Assembly: GCA_022729735.1 (NCBI GenBank)
Contig: DZAY01000001.1
Location: 62,001-126,000 of the forward strand
DNA from: Helicobacter cetorum
Lineage (GTDB): Bacteria > Campylobacterota > Campylobacteria > Campylobacterales > DZAY01
Direction: 5' to 3'
Length of the DNA stretch: 64,000 nt
Position 1 is the stretch's first letter. The number at the start of each line of letters is the position of its first letter. Under the pieces are notes generated by a model. The model had not been told where the DNA came from, did no database searches, and was given only the letters and a program-made list of their open reading frames with translations. Below are positions 1 through 8,002 of the stretch, piece by piece. A program made the position numbers and the translations under genes.

Positions 1-1438
1 CTTTTGCATAAATTGTTGCTTCTTTAGCTTCTTTTGTAACTTTTCCACCTAAATAGATATGAACACCATCTACACTGACACCATTTTCATCTTTTGCTCG
101 ACAACCCTCAAGCCCTATATCTGCAATACCATGAATTCCACACCCTTTTGGACATGCAGACCAATAAATTCGCACTTTAGCATCATTTAAAGGTATCTCA
201 TTTTGTAAAAAGTTAGCTAAGTTTATAGCCTCATTTTTACTATCAATCACACCGAAAGCACATCCATTTGCTCCTACACATGCTATTTGATGTCTGAAAT
301 AGATATTTTGAAAATCTTTATAAGCATGAAACACTTGACTTTGCATAACATTTGATTGATATTTTTTAGAAGTGATGATATATAAGCTTTGCTCTACACT
401 AAGTCTTATGAAACCATCAACATTCAAAGCTAAAAGCCCAATTTGCTCTAAATCATCACCTCTTAAAAGCCCACTTGGAATTGGAAAATGTATAGCAATT
501 CTATTTTCATCAAACTCTATTATTCCAGAATTATCTATGATAAGCTCTTTTGTGCAAAGAATTTCTCCACTTGAACTATATTCAAAATTGGTATAATTTT
601 TTATAGCTTCTACAAAATTTTCCATGCCAACCGCTTCAAGTAAAAAGTGAAGTCTGTTTTTGTTTCGATTATCTCTAAAACCATAAGTTTTAAATAGCTC
701 AATAATCGCTTTATAAGTAGCTATCACTTGTTCTACTCCTACAAAAAGCCCTATGTTACTTGCTTGAACTCCTACTTTACCTCCAAGATATAGATTAAAT
801 CCTATTTTGTTATCTTTTGAAGCAACTATAAAACAGCAATCATGTCCATAAACATTACAATCATTTATTCTATTTCCCAAAATTGCTGTATTAAATTTTC
901 GAGGAAGAACTCCAATATAATCTTCTTTTGCAAAAAAAATATCTTGAAGTTCATCAATAATAGGCTTACACTCTATCAAAGAATCTTCTCCTAAACCATC
1001 AAATGGAGTTGTTACAATATTTCTAAAATTATCAATTCCTGTTTGAAAAGTGCTAATTCCAACACTTTTTAACTCTTGTAAGATAATATAAATATTTTCA
1101 AGTTCTATATGTCTTAACTCTATCTGTTGTCTTGTGGTAATATCGATATAATTTTTTCCATATTTTTTAGAAAGTTGTCCAATTTTTATTGCTTGAATTG
1201 CTGAAAGTTGTCCAGCAGGTATTCGTAATCGCAACATAAATGAACTATCTTTTTTTAAAAATATTCCAAAACATTTAAGAAAATAGTCACTATCTTCACT
1301 TTGAAGATTTTTAATTCCAGCTTTACAAATATGCTCTAATTTTTCATACACACTTAGAGGAGTTTTGAGCTGTTTGAGCTGTTCCATTTTATTTAGTTTT
1401 TTATTTCTCTCTTTTGAGAGTGTTTCTAACATTTGCAT
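1..1438 (-). CDS. Siroheme/4Fe-4S nitrite (or sulfite) reductase, partial
   Basis: The gene runs off the left edge, so its C-terminus is missing; about 479 residues are visible. The start is the ATG at 1436-1438, preceded by AAGGA at 1446-1450, which overlaps the stop of the siroheme synthase gene. Near residues 382-388 there is CVGANGC (C-x5-C) and near residue 426 ACPKGC (C-x3-C). Together these are the four cysteines that bind the 4Fe-4S cluster and siroheme in the nitrite/sulfite reductase family. The enzyme would reduce nitrite to ammonium (or sulfite to sulfide) with six electrons in the cytoplasm. Assignment to nitrite rests on context: a nitrite channel and a siroheme synthase precede it in the same operon. 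Sulfite reductase is the alternative. Confidence 0.88.
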   Translation of the reverse strand, partial: MQMLETLSKERNKKLNKMEQLKQLKTPLSVYEKLEHICKAGIKNLQSEDSDYFLKCFGIFLKKDSSFMLRLRIPAGQLSAIQAIKIGQLSKKYGKNYIDITTRQQIELRHIELENIYIILQELKSVGISTFQTGIDNFRNIVTTPFDGLGEDSLIECKPIIDELQDIFFAKEDYIGVLPRKFNTAILGNRINDCNVYGHDCCFIVASKDNKIGFNLYLGGKVGVQASNIGLFVGVEQVIATYKAIIELFKTYGFRDNRNKNRLHFLLEAVGMENFVEAIKNYTNFEYSSSGEILCTKELIIDNSGIIEFDENRIAIHFPIPSGLLRGDDLEQIGLLALNVDGFIRLSVEQSLYIITSKKYQSNVMQSQVFHAYKDFQNIYFRHQIACVGANGCAFGVIDSKNEAINLANFLQNEIPLNDAKVRIYWSACPKGCGIHGIADIGLEGCRAKDENGVSVDGVHIYLGGKVTKEAKEATIYAK

Positions 1439-1447
1439 TTTTTATCC

Positions 1448-2695
1448 TTAATTAAAAATTTCTCTATATTTGACCACATCTCCAAAAACAAGTATCGCAG
1501 GGGTTTTCATACTATCTTTATACTTTTCAAGTTTTTCTAAAGTGCATACTTTTACCTCTTGATTTTTTCTACTCGCATTTGATACTATAGCACACAATTT
1601 ATCTTGAGGGATATTTAATTTTTTTGATTCTTCTACTATCTCTTTTATTCGACTAAGCCCCATCAAAACTACTACTGTATGATTTTTTTTAGCTAGAAGT
1701 TCAACCCAATCTAAATTGAGACTATTATCTTTAAAATGAGCCGTTACTACACTAAAGCCACTTGCATATCCTCTAGCAGTTATAGGTATTAGTGCCAAAG
1801 AGCAACCACTTATAGCAGAGCTAATTCCTGATATAACTTCTGTATATATGTTTTTTTTAATCAACTCATACAACTCTTCAGCACCTCTGCCAAATACAAA
1901 AGGGTCACCACTTTTAAGTCTTGCAACACTCAATCCTTGATTTGCATAATGTAAAATAAGTGTATTTATCTCTTCTTGAGTTTTTGAGTGAAAACCTTTT
2001 TGTTTGGCTACACTTATTTTTAAAGTTTTTTTTGGAACTATCTGCATTATCTCTTCTGAAATAAGATGGTCATAAAGAATTACATCAACACTTTTTATGA
2101 TGTTGTATGCTTTAATTGTAAGCAATTCAACATCTCCCAAACCACACCCCACAAGATACACTTTTGCTTTTTGTGCGAGAAGCTCTTTTTGTGTTAAAGC
2201 TACATTTATAAAGCCTTGTTCTCTTTGTGCTTTTTTTTCTTTTAAATATTTATCTATATTTTTGGGTATAAGTTTTTCGCACTCATCTCTAAAAAATTTA
2301 GCTACTGTTGGAGATGCTCCATTAGTTGAAACGGCTATTTGCAAAGGTCTATTTTTAGTCAAAGCCATAAAATAGAAGTTACAATATTTTGGTATATCTA
2401 CAATATTTAGTAAAATATTGTGATTTTTTTTATACTTTAAAAGTTTTAGAGCTACCTTTTCATCTCCTGTTGCATCGATGATGATATAAAAATCTTTTAT
2501 ATCTTTTATTGTAAATTTTTTACAAATCCGATTTGGAATAAGTTGTATCATAGAAGAGGAAAACTCTTTTGCAATAACTACAAAATCTATGTTGTTATCA
2601 CTCAATACACAAGCTTTTTGATAAGCAACTTTCCCTCCACCTATAAGGAGTATTTTTTGATTTTTTAATAATATAGGAAGTGTTTTATTTTCCAT
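1448..2695 (-). CDS. cysG: Siroheme synthase (precorrin-2 dehydrogenase + uroporphyrinogen-III C-methyltransferase)
   Basis: The 415-residue protein is a two-domain CysG-like enzyme that makes siroheme, the cofactor of the reductase encoded just downstream. Residues 1-150 carry the NAD-binding motif IGGGKVAYQKA and the STNGASPTVAKFFRD segment of precorrin-2 dehydrogenase/ferrochelatase. From about residue 178 the SAM-dependent uroporphyrinogen-III methyltransferase begins with VGCGLGDVELLTIKA, followed by RLKSGDPFVFGRGAEE. The linker between the domains is only about 30-40 residues. In Salmonella CysG (457 residues) this part holds a helical dimerization/ferrochelatase region, so this one is shortened. 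The spacing to the kinase/phosphatase gene is 3 bases, consistent with one operon. Confidence 0.93.
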   Translation of the reverse strand: MENKTLPILLKNQKILLIGGGKVAYQKACVLSDNNIDFVVIAKEFSSSMIQLIPNRICKKFTIKDIKDFYIIIDATGDEKVALKLLKYKKNHNILLNIVDIPKYCNFYFMALTKNRPLQIAVSTNGASPTVAKFFRDECEKLIPKNIDKYLKEKKAQREQGFINVALTQKELLAQKAKVYLVGCGLGDVELLTIKAYNIIKSVDVILYDHLISEEIMQIVPKKTLKISVAKQKGFHSKTQEEINTLILHYANQGLSVARLKSGDPFVFGRGAEELYELIKKNIYTEVISGISSAISGCSLALIPITARGYASGFSVVTAHFKDNSLNLDWVELLAKKNHTVVVLMGLSRIKEIVEESKKLNIPQDKLCAIVSNASRKNQEVKVCTLEKLEKYKDSMKTPAILVFGDVVKYREIFN

Positions 2696-2698
2696 TTT

Positions 2699-4420
2699 TT
2701 ACACTCTGTTCATAAAAAGTATAAAGATAATAACAACTGCTTCAATCAAAGCTAAAATTTTCCAAAATTTTTCTGGGTCTCTTTGAAGAAGAGGGGGAGT
2801 TGTTTTATGAAAAAATTTTTTATTTGGTTTTTCAAGGTCATATAAAAATTCACTAAATTCGGTATATCTTTTTGTTGGCTCTATGTGTAGTGCTTTTTTC
2901 AGAGTTTCATCTATCCAAATAGGATATTGAGGATAGAGTGAATTATAAGTTAATCTATTTTGCTCACTTTTTGTAGATGTTTTAGCGATATTTGTTCCAT
3001 AGGGAAACTTTCCACTAAGCATCTCATAAACTATTACTGCTAAAGAAAAAAGGTCTGATTGATAAGTTCCTTCATTTCCTATAAAATATTCAGGTGCTGT
3101 GTAAAGAGCTGTTCCTTGAATATTAGATTTTTCTATAAAAGTATCAATCTCTTCTATCCCTTTTATTTTTATTGAACCAAAATCTATAATTTTTACTATA
3201 CCATTTGTATCAATCATAATATTTTTTGGTCTTATATCTTGATGAATCATCTCTTGACGATGAAATGCTAAAAGCCCTTTTGCTATTTGATTAGCTATAT
3301 TTCGTATATCATTTAAAGATGGTTTAGCATTATCTATCAGCCATTGAGCAAGACTAACCCCTTCGATATACTCCATAACTGTATAGAGATAGTTACTTTT
3401 TCTATTTGTATTGTATGATTTTGCTATGTGTAGATTGTTTACTCTTTTTGCTACCCACTCTTCAAGTAAAAAACTCTCAAGATATGCTTCATCATTTTGC
3501 ATAGTAGTTGATGGAATTTTTATCACTACTTTGTTATTATTCTCTTCATCGTATGCTAAATAGACATGACTTCTACTACTATAACTCAAAACAGAGGTAA
3601 TTTTATACCCATCAAAAACCTCACCCTCTTTTAAAATATGAGGAATAGGTCTATTATAAAGATGGTGATGTATTTCTTTAATATCTTTATTTGGGAGTGA
3701 TTCTATTTTGATAAGTTGGATTGTAAGATTATCCTCACTTCCATTTTCATATGCTCTATCTATAATGATTTTTGAAGCTGTATCATACTCCTCTGGATAT
3801 TTATTGAGTGTATCTTTGATAAAATCGAGTTCTATATGCTCATACACACCATCTGTTGATAATATAAAAATATCATTTTGCTCAAGACTACTTTTTGTAT
3901 AGTCAATATTGACTATTGAGTCAATCCCTAAAGCTCGACTTAGATAACTTTTTTCATTTGATATCCAAGTTCTATGGTCTTGAGTTAATTGTTCAAAAAT
4001 ACCATTTCTAAGTTTATATATTCTTATATCACCAACATGAAAAATATGTGCTAATGTTGATTTTAGAACCATTCCACTAAAGGTAGTAACATATCCTTTA
4101 TCTTTGTCTAAGTGATAAAGATTTTTTCTATTTTGAGAGTAAAGCCATGAGTTAATAGCACAAATAACTGTTGTAAGAGATTTCTCAACACTCCATGACT
4201 CTGAAGTAGCATAATAATCTTGTAAAAAATTTACAACAGCTATTTTACTTGCTTCTCCACTTACTTTGCTACTACTAATTCCATCAGCAACTGCAACTAC
4301 TATTCCTTTTGTGATAAGTAAATCATTATTTGGAATGACAAGGTCGTAAAAATCTTGATTAGAAGATTTTCGACCTTTATTTGAGTATTGACCAACAACT
4401 ATTTTAAGTCTATTTTTCAT
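2699..4420 (-). CDS. Fused PP2C-type phosphatase / Ser-Thr protein kinase, membrane-anchored
   Basis: This 573-residue protein joins two opposing activities. Residues 1-250 are a PP2C phosphatase domain, with metal-ligand motif VAVADGIS at 43-50, then FHVGD and LSTDGVYEH. From about residue 268 follows a Hanks-type kinase, with a lysine in VVIKIP, a catalytic loop HQDIRPKN near residue 388 (HQD instead of HRD), a DFG in IIDFGS, and APEY. A hydrophobic C-terminal helix (about 552-572) probably anchors it to the inner membrane. It lies between the nitrite channel and siroheme synthase genes, so a role in controlling nitrite uptake or assimilation by reversible phosphorylation is inferred. Its substrate cannot be seen from sequence. 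Confidence 0.9.
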   Translation of the reverse strand: MKNRLKIVVGQYSNKGRKSSNQDFYDLVIPNNDLLITKGIVVAVADGISSSKVSGEASKIAVVNFLQDYYATSESWSVEKSLTTVICAINSWLYSQNRKNLYHLDKDKGYVTTFSGMVLKSTLAHIFHVGDIRIYKLRNGIFEQLTQDHRTWISNEKSYLSRALGIDSIVNIDYTKSSLEQNDIFILSTDGVYEHIELDFIKDTLNKYPEEYDTASKIIIDRAYENGSEDNLTIQLIKIESLPNKDIKEIHHHLYNRPIPHILKEGEVFDGYKITSVLSYSSRSHVYLAYDEENNNKVVIKIPSTTMQNDEAYLESFLLEEWVAKRVNNLHIAKSYNTNRKSNYLYTVMEYIEGVSLAQWLIDNAKPSLNDIRNIANQIAKGLLAFHRQEMIHQDIRPKNIMIDTNGIVKIIDFGSIKIKGIEEIDTFIEKSNIQGTALYTAPEYFIGNEGTYQSDLFSLAVIVYEMLSGKFPYGTNIAKTSTKSEQNRLTYNSLYPQYPIWIDETLKKALHIEPTKRYTEFSEFLYDLEKPNKKFFHKTTPPLLQRDPEKFWKILALIEAVVIIFILFMNRV

Positions 4421-4430
4421 AAGTTGCCTT

Positions 4431-5243
4431 TTATTTAATTACTCTTTTTTTATCTGTTTTGACATGAGTGTAGTAAATCATAAGCCCTACAAAAAACAGT
4501 CCTCCAACTAAGTTTCCAAAAACAACAGGCAGTTCATTCCATAAAAGATAATCAGTAATTGTAAAATTTCCACCCATAATCAAAGAAAATGGAAACAAAA
4601 ACATATTCACAATTGAATGCTCAAATCCCATAAAAAAGAAGAGCATAATAGGCATCCACATAGCAAGCCATTTTCCACTGACACTTGTAGATATCATAGC
4701 TCCCACAACACCCATAGAAACCATCCAGTTACAAAGCATTCCTCGCATAAAAACTGTAAGCCATCCATCGATACCATAAGTTGCATACCCTAAAGTTCTA
4801 GCTTCACCAATAGATGCTACTTTTTGTGCTATTGCTCCACCATCTGTATTAAATCCATATGTATAAACAAATGCCATCATAACGGCCACTGTAAAAGCAC
4901 CTCCAAAATTTCCTAAACCAACAAGTCCCCAATTTCTTAAAATCTGCCCAATAGTCACTCCTGCTCTTTTGTCAATCCAAGCTAATGGTACCAATGTAAA
5001 AACACCTGTAAGCAAATCAAACTTCATAAAATAAAGCATAATAAATCCCACAGGAAACAACATAGCACCTACAAGTGGTGAATTTGTCTGCATAGTAACA
5101 GAAACGGCAAACACAGCTGCTAATGCTAAAATAGCTCCAGCCATATATGCTCGAATAAGTGTGTCTTTTGTTGACATATAAATTTTTTGCTCTCCAGCAT
5201 CAACCATTTTGGTAGCAAATTCCGATGGTTCAATGTAAGCCAT
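4431..5243 (-). CDS. nirC: Formate/nitrite transporter family channel, probable nitrite uptake
   Basis: The 270-residue integral membrane protein has six hydrophobic segments and the FNT-family N-terminus (a YIEPSEFATKMVDAGEQK-like start followed by a GAILALAA helix). FNT proteins are pentameric channels for formate, nitrite or hydrosulfide. A nitrite role is inferred from the downstream siroheme synthase and nitrite reductase genes. It is the first gene of the minus-strand operon and has a strong AAGGAG ribosome site just upstream. The 167-base region between it and the divergent sensor kinase must hold its promoter. The symbol is by family and context; FocA-type formate channels look alike. 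Confidence 0.88.
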   Translation of the reverse strand: MAYIEPSEFATKMVDAGEQKIYMSTKDTLIRAYMAGAILALAAVFAVSVTMQTNSPLVGAMLFPVGFIMLYFMKFDLLTGVFTLVPLAWIDKRAGVTIGQILRNWGLVGLGNFGGAFTVAVMMAFVYTYGFNTDGGAIAQKVASIGEARTLGYATYGIDGWLTVFMRGMLCNWMVSMGVVGAMISTSVSGKWLAMWMPIMLFFFMGFEHSIVNMFLFPFSLIMGGNFTITDYLLWNELPVVFGNLVGGLFFVGLMIYYTHVKTDKKRVIK

Positions 5244-5380
5244 CTTTAACTCCTTTTTGTTTTTTTATAATCAAATTAAATCAAAAAAAGTGAGGGAAAA
5301 AATAGGGAAAATTAGATTTTATTCAATTACATTGTGCAAATTTTATACAACTATAGATTATTATTTTAATCAATACCATT

Positions 5381-5386
5381 TATAAT
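5381..5386 (+). promoter_or_regulatory. Candidate -10 box for the sensor kinase gene
   Basis: A perfect TATAAT lies 15 bases before the AGGAG ribosome site of the sensor kinase. The -35 region has no consensus, as is common in Campylobacterota. Its position supports a transcript that begins just before 5401 and a start codon at 5411 rather than at the later ATG. Confidence 0.45.
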
Positions 5387-5410
5387 AGTAAAAACAAAAA
5401 AGGAGTTTCT

Positions 5411-6925
5411 ATTAAAAAATATTCTCTTTTTGGATTTTTCTTTTTTTTAATAACACTTTTTTTAGTTGCTATCTATACTGTAAATAACTCTTATAAAGCA
5501 CAAGAGATGCTTTTATATGAAAGTCTTAAAAATAAAGCAGTTGCAATATTTAATCTTATAGTTGATATGAGATATTGGAATGCAAGTTTTAATGGAGTGT
5601 ATGTCAAGAGTGAAACAATAGAGCCAAATCCATATCTAAATCCAAGTTATATAGAAGCAGATAATCATAAAAAACTTATTTGGATAAATCCAGCATTTAT
5701 GACAAGACAAATATCAGATATTGCAAGTAAAAGAGAAGGTTTTAGTTTAAAAATAACAAGCGATAAACTTATAAATCCAAATAATGCCCCTAATAATGAA
5801 GAAAAAAAGATACTTGACTTTTTCAAAAAAAATCCTAATAATCCATATTATTGGGAAATCAAAGAGAATACTTTTTTATTTATGGGAGCTTTAAAAGTAG
5901 AAGCAGATTGCCTAAAGTGTCATCAACATCAAGGGTATAAAATAGGAGATATAAGAGGTGGCATTAGTGTTTCTTTTGATGCAACAGAAGAGTTTGGACA
6001 ATTATCTATTATAAAAAATACCCAAAATAGAGCTATCTTTTTTCTTGTAATTGCTACTTTTGGAACAACTCTCTTTTTTATACTTTATTTGCGAAAAAAG
6101 ATAAAAGATGAAAAAGAGATATCAAATTTAAATAAAGCTTTAAAAACTAAAGTCAAAGAGCTCGATGAATTTAATTTATCATTGAATAATAAAGTCAAAA
6201 TAGAGCTAGATAAACAGAGAGAAAAAGAGAGACTTCTCATTCAACAATCAAAAATGGCAAGTATGGGAGAAATGATAGGCAATATTGCTCACCAATGGAG
6301 ACAACCTATAAGTGCTGTAAGTGCAATTATTATGAATATAAAATACACAGCTATTGCTAATGGAGTAGAAAAAACTTTTTTAGATGAAAGCATACAAGAG
6401 GCAAATAAACAACTTCAATATATGTCGCAAACTATTGATGATTTTAGAAATTTTTTTAAACCAGAAAAGGAGAAAGAAAAATTTAATCTCAATTCTCAAT
6501 GTCTTAAAGCATATAGAATTTTAGAAGCAACACTTCAATCTTACGATATAAAATTTGAACTTATTGCAAATAATGACTATTTTGTATATGGATATTCGAG
6601 TGAATTTTCACAAGTTATACTCAATCTTTTGTCAAATGCAAAAGATATATTTGTCAAAAATAATCAAACAGATGGAAAAATAGAGATATCTATTTATGAC
6701 GATAAAGAGAATATAATATGTGAAGTAAAAGATAATGCTGGAGGAATAGAACCATCTATTATAGATAAAATTTTTGAACCATATTTTACAACCAAACAAA
6801 CAAATGGAACAGGAATAGGTCTTTATATCTCAAAAGAGATTATTGAAAAGCATATGCAAGGTTTGCTAACAGTTAGAAATTGTAAAAATGGTGCAAAATT
6901 TACTATTAGCTTACAAAAAAACTAA
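5411..6925 (+). CDS. Membrane sensor histidine kinase with periplasmic CxxCH (Tll0287/DUF3365-like) domain; ATT start
   Basis: With the start at ATT (5411-5413) the product has 504 residues. AGGAG lies at 5401-5405 with ideal spacing. No ATG, GTG or TTG occurs in frame between the upstream stop TAG (5354) and the ATG at 5507. Starting at 5507 would remove the N-terminal membrane helix encoded from 5414 to 5480. The order is: TM1 (about 5-24), a periplasmic domain ending in CLKCH (C167, C170, H171) typical of heme-binding Tll0287-like sensors, TM2 (about 208-228), a coiled coil, the H-box with phospho-acceptor H294 (AHQWRQP), N-box LNLLSNAKD, and G-boxes DNAGGI and GTGIGLYI. It is paired with the response regulator that follows and is divergent from the nitrite operon. 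Confidence 0.88.
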   Translation: MKKYSLFGFFFFLITLFLVAIYTVNNSYKAQEMLLYESLKNKAVAIFNLIVDMRYWNASFNGVYVKSETIEPNPYLNPSYIEADNHKKLIWINPAFMTRQISDIASKREGFSLKITSDKLINPNNAPNNEEKKILDFFKKNPNNPYYWEIKENTFLFMGALKVEADCLKCHQHQGYKIGDIRGGISVSFDATEEFGQLSIIKNTQNRAIFFLVIATFGTTLFFILYLRKKIKDEKEISNLNKALKTKVKELDEFNLSLNNKVKIELDKQREKERLLIQQSKMASMGEMIGNIAHQWRQPISAVSAIIMNIKYTAIANGVEKTFLDESIQEANKQLQYMSQTIDDFRNFFKPEKEKEKFNLNSQCLKAYRILEATLQSYDIKFELIANNDYFVYGYSSEFSQVILNLLSNAKDIFVKNNQTDGKIEISIYDDKENIICEVKDNAGGIEPSIIDKIFEPYFTTKQTNGTGIGLYISKEIIEKHMQGLLTVRNCKNGAKFTISLQKN

Positions 6926-6935
6926 AGGTAAAAAT

Positions 6936-7616
6936 ATGGAACAATTTGAAAAATTAAAACATAAAACAATCCTTGTAGTAGAAGATGAGATGATAATAAG
7001 AAAAAATATAGCCTCTATGTTGAAATATTTTTTTAAAGAAGTCTATACTGCAATAGATGGATTTGATGGTCTTGATAAGTATGAATTATATTTACCTGAT
7101 ATTGTTATGACTGATTTAAAAATGCCAAAAATGGGGGGATTTGAACTTTTAAAAGAAATAAAAAATCGTAAAAGTAGTGCATATACAGTAATAGTATCAG
7201 CACATACAGATACAAATTTTTTAATAAATGCAATTCACAATAATATAGATAGATACTTAATAAAACCACTTGATGAAGAACAACTTTTTAAAACATTTGA
7301 AGCATATTTGGAGAAAATAGAAAAAACAGTTCCACATATTATAGAACTTGAAAATATAATTATTGATTTAGATAAACATATTTTACAAATAAATAATAGG
7401 CATTATAGCCTAAGTAAAAAAGAGGTTTTATTTTTGAAACTTCTAAGTTCAAATTCAAAAAAAATTTTTTCATACAATGAAATAGAATATCAAGTATGGG
7501 GAGAAAAATCTATGAGCTTTCCAGCTTTAAGAACACTTGTAAGAGATTTACGAAATAAATTGGGTGAAGAATTTATAATAAATGTTTCTAAAATTGGTTA
7601 TAGGTTTCATATATAA
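6936..7616 (+). CDS. OmpR-family response regulator (receiver + winged helix)
   Basis: A 226-residue DNA-binding response regulator, partner of the kinase that ends 10 bases upstream. The ATG at 6936 follows AAAGGT at a suitable distance; an earlier in-frame start at 6888 lies inside the kinase gene and would add 16 residues before the receiver domain. The receiver domain has acidic residues in LVVEDE, the phospho-acceptor Asp in IVMTDLKMP, and the lysine in YLIKPLDE. The C-terminal 95 residues match the Trans_reg_C winged helix: SLSKKEVLFLKLL, then RTLVRDLRNKLG and KIGYRFHI. Targets are unknown; the divergent nitrite operon is the obvious candidate. Confidence 0.92.
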   Translation: MEQFEKLKHKTILVVEDEMIIRKNIASMLKYFFKEVYTAIDGFDGLDKYELYLPDIVMTDLKMPKMGGFELLKEIKNRKSSAYTVIVSAHTDTNFLINAIHNNIDRYLIKPLDEEQLFKTFEAYLEKIEKTVPHIIELENIIIDLDKHILQINNRHYSLSKKEVLFLKLLSSNSKKIFSYNEIEYQVWGEKSMSFPALRTLVRDLRNKLGEEFIINVSKIGYRFHI

Positions 7617-7747
7617 ATTAACTTTTATTGCTATTTTTTATGAGACCTTAACACAAATTTATTTTTATACAAAATTCTCACACCCAAGCCTTTTATATTT
7701 ATTAGTTTTAAAATATAATATCCACCTTTTTTGAGTCATAAATTTTT

Positions 7748-8002
7748 TTAAACTCCAACAAATCCTTCTAAAAATTTTTGATAAGCTCTAACTTTATCTT
7801 GTGAAAACTGAAAAATAGCACCATTATGTACTTTGTAAGCACCAATTAATTGCAATATAACAGTATGAATATCTCGACAATTTGTAAAATCAAATGTTAT
7901 TATATTTGGAGAGTTAGATTTTAAAAACTCTTTTAACTCTCCAATTTCACTTTCATTTACTAAATCTTCAAAATATGCTACATTTTCTTCATATCTAATC
8001 AT
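7748..8002 (-). CDS. Small STAS-like protein at the end of the chemotaxis operon
   Basis: An 84-residue protein whose start overlaps the cheA stop by four bases (ATGA), so it is translationally coupled to cheA. The segment ITFDFTNCRDIHTVILQLIGAYK resembles the central strand-helix of STAS domains, but the usual phosphorylatable Ser/Thr lies where His-Thr is found, so the match is weak. STAS proteins act as partner-binding switches. A role as an accessory to the CheA signalling complex is inferred only from position. It is the last gene of the operon. Confidence 0.6.
   Translation of the reverse strand: MIRYEENVAYFEDLVNESEIGELKEFLKSNSPNIITFDFTNCRDIHTVILQLIGAYKVHNGAIFQFSQDKVRAYQKFLEGFVGV

Noticed and set aside
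5312-5350. ATTGTGCAAA segment as a sigma-54 promoter for the nitrite operon
   Set aside because: It lacks the TGGCAC-N5-TTGC arrangement on either strand.
6888-6935. Upstream start for the response regulator overlapping the kinase gene
   Set aside because: It would add 16 residues without similarity; the ATG at 6936 has a ribosome site and correct distance to the receiver domain.
7133-7138. Run of six G inside the response regulator gene
   Set aside because: It is short and explained by the codons of the conserved Met-Gly-Gly-Phe; six bases rarely slip at phase-variation rates.
7690-7720. Inverted repeat TTATATTT...AAATATAA between the response regulator and the chemotaxis operon
   Set aside because: The stem is made of A and T only, with no GC core or T tract, so it is not convincing as a terminator.
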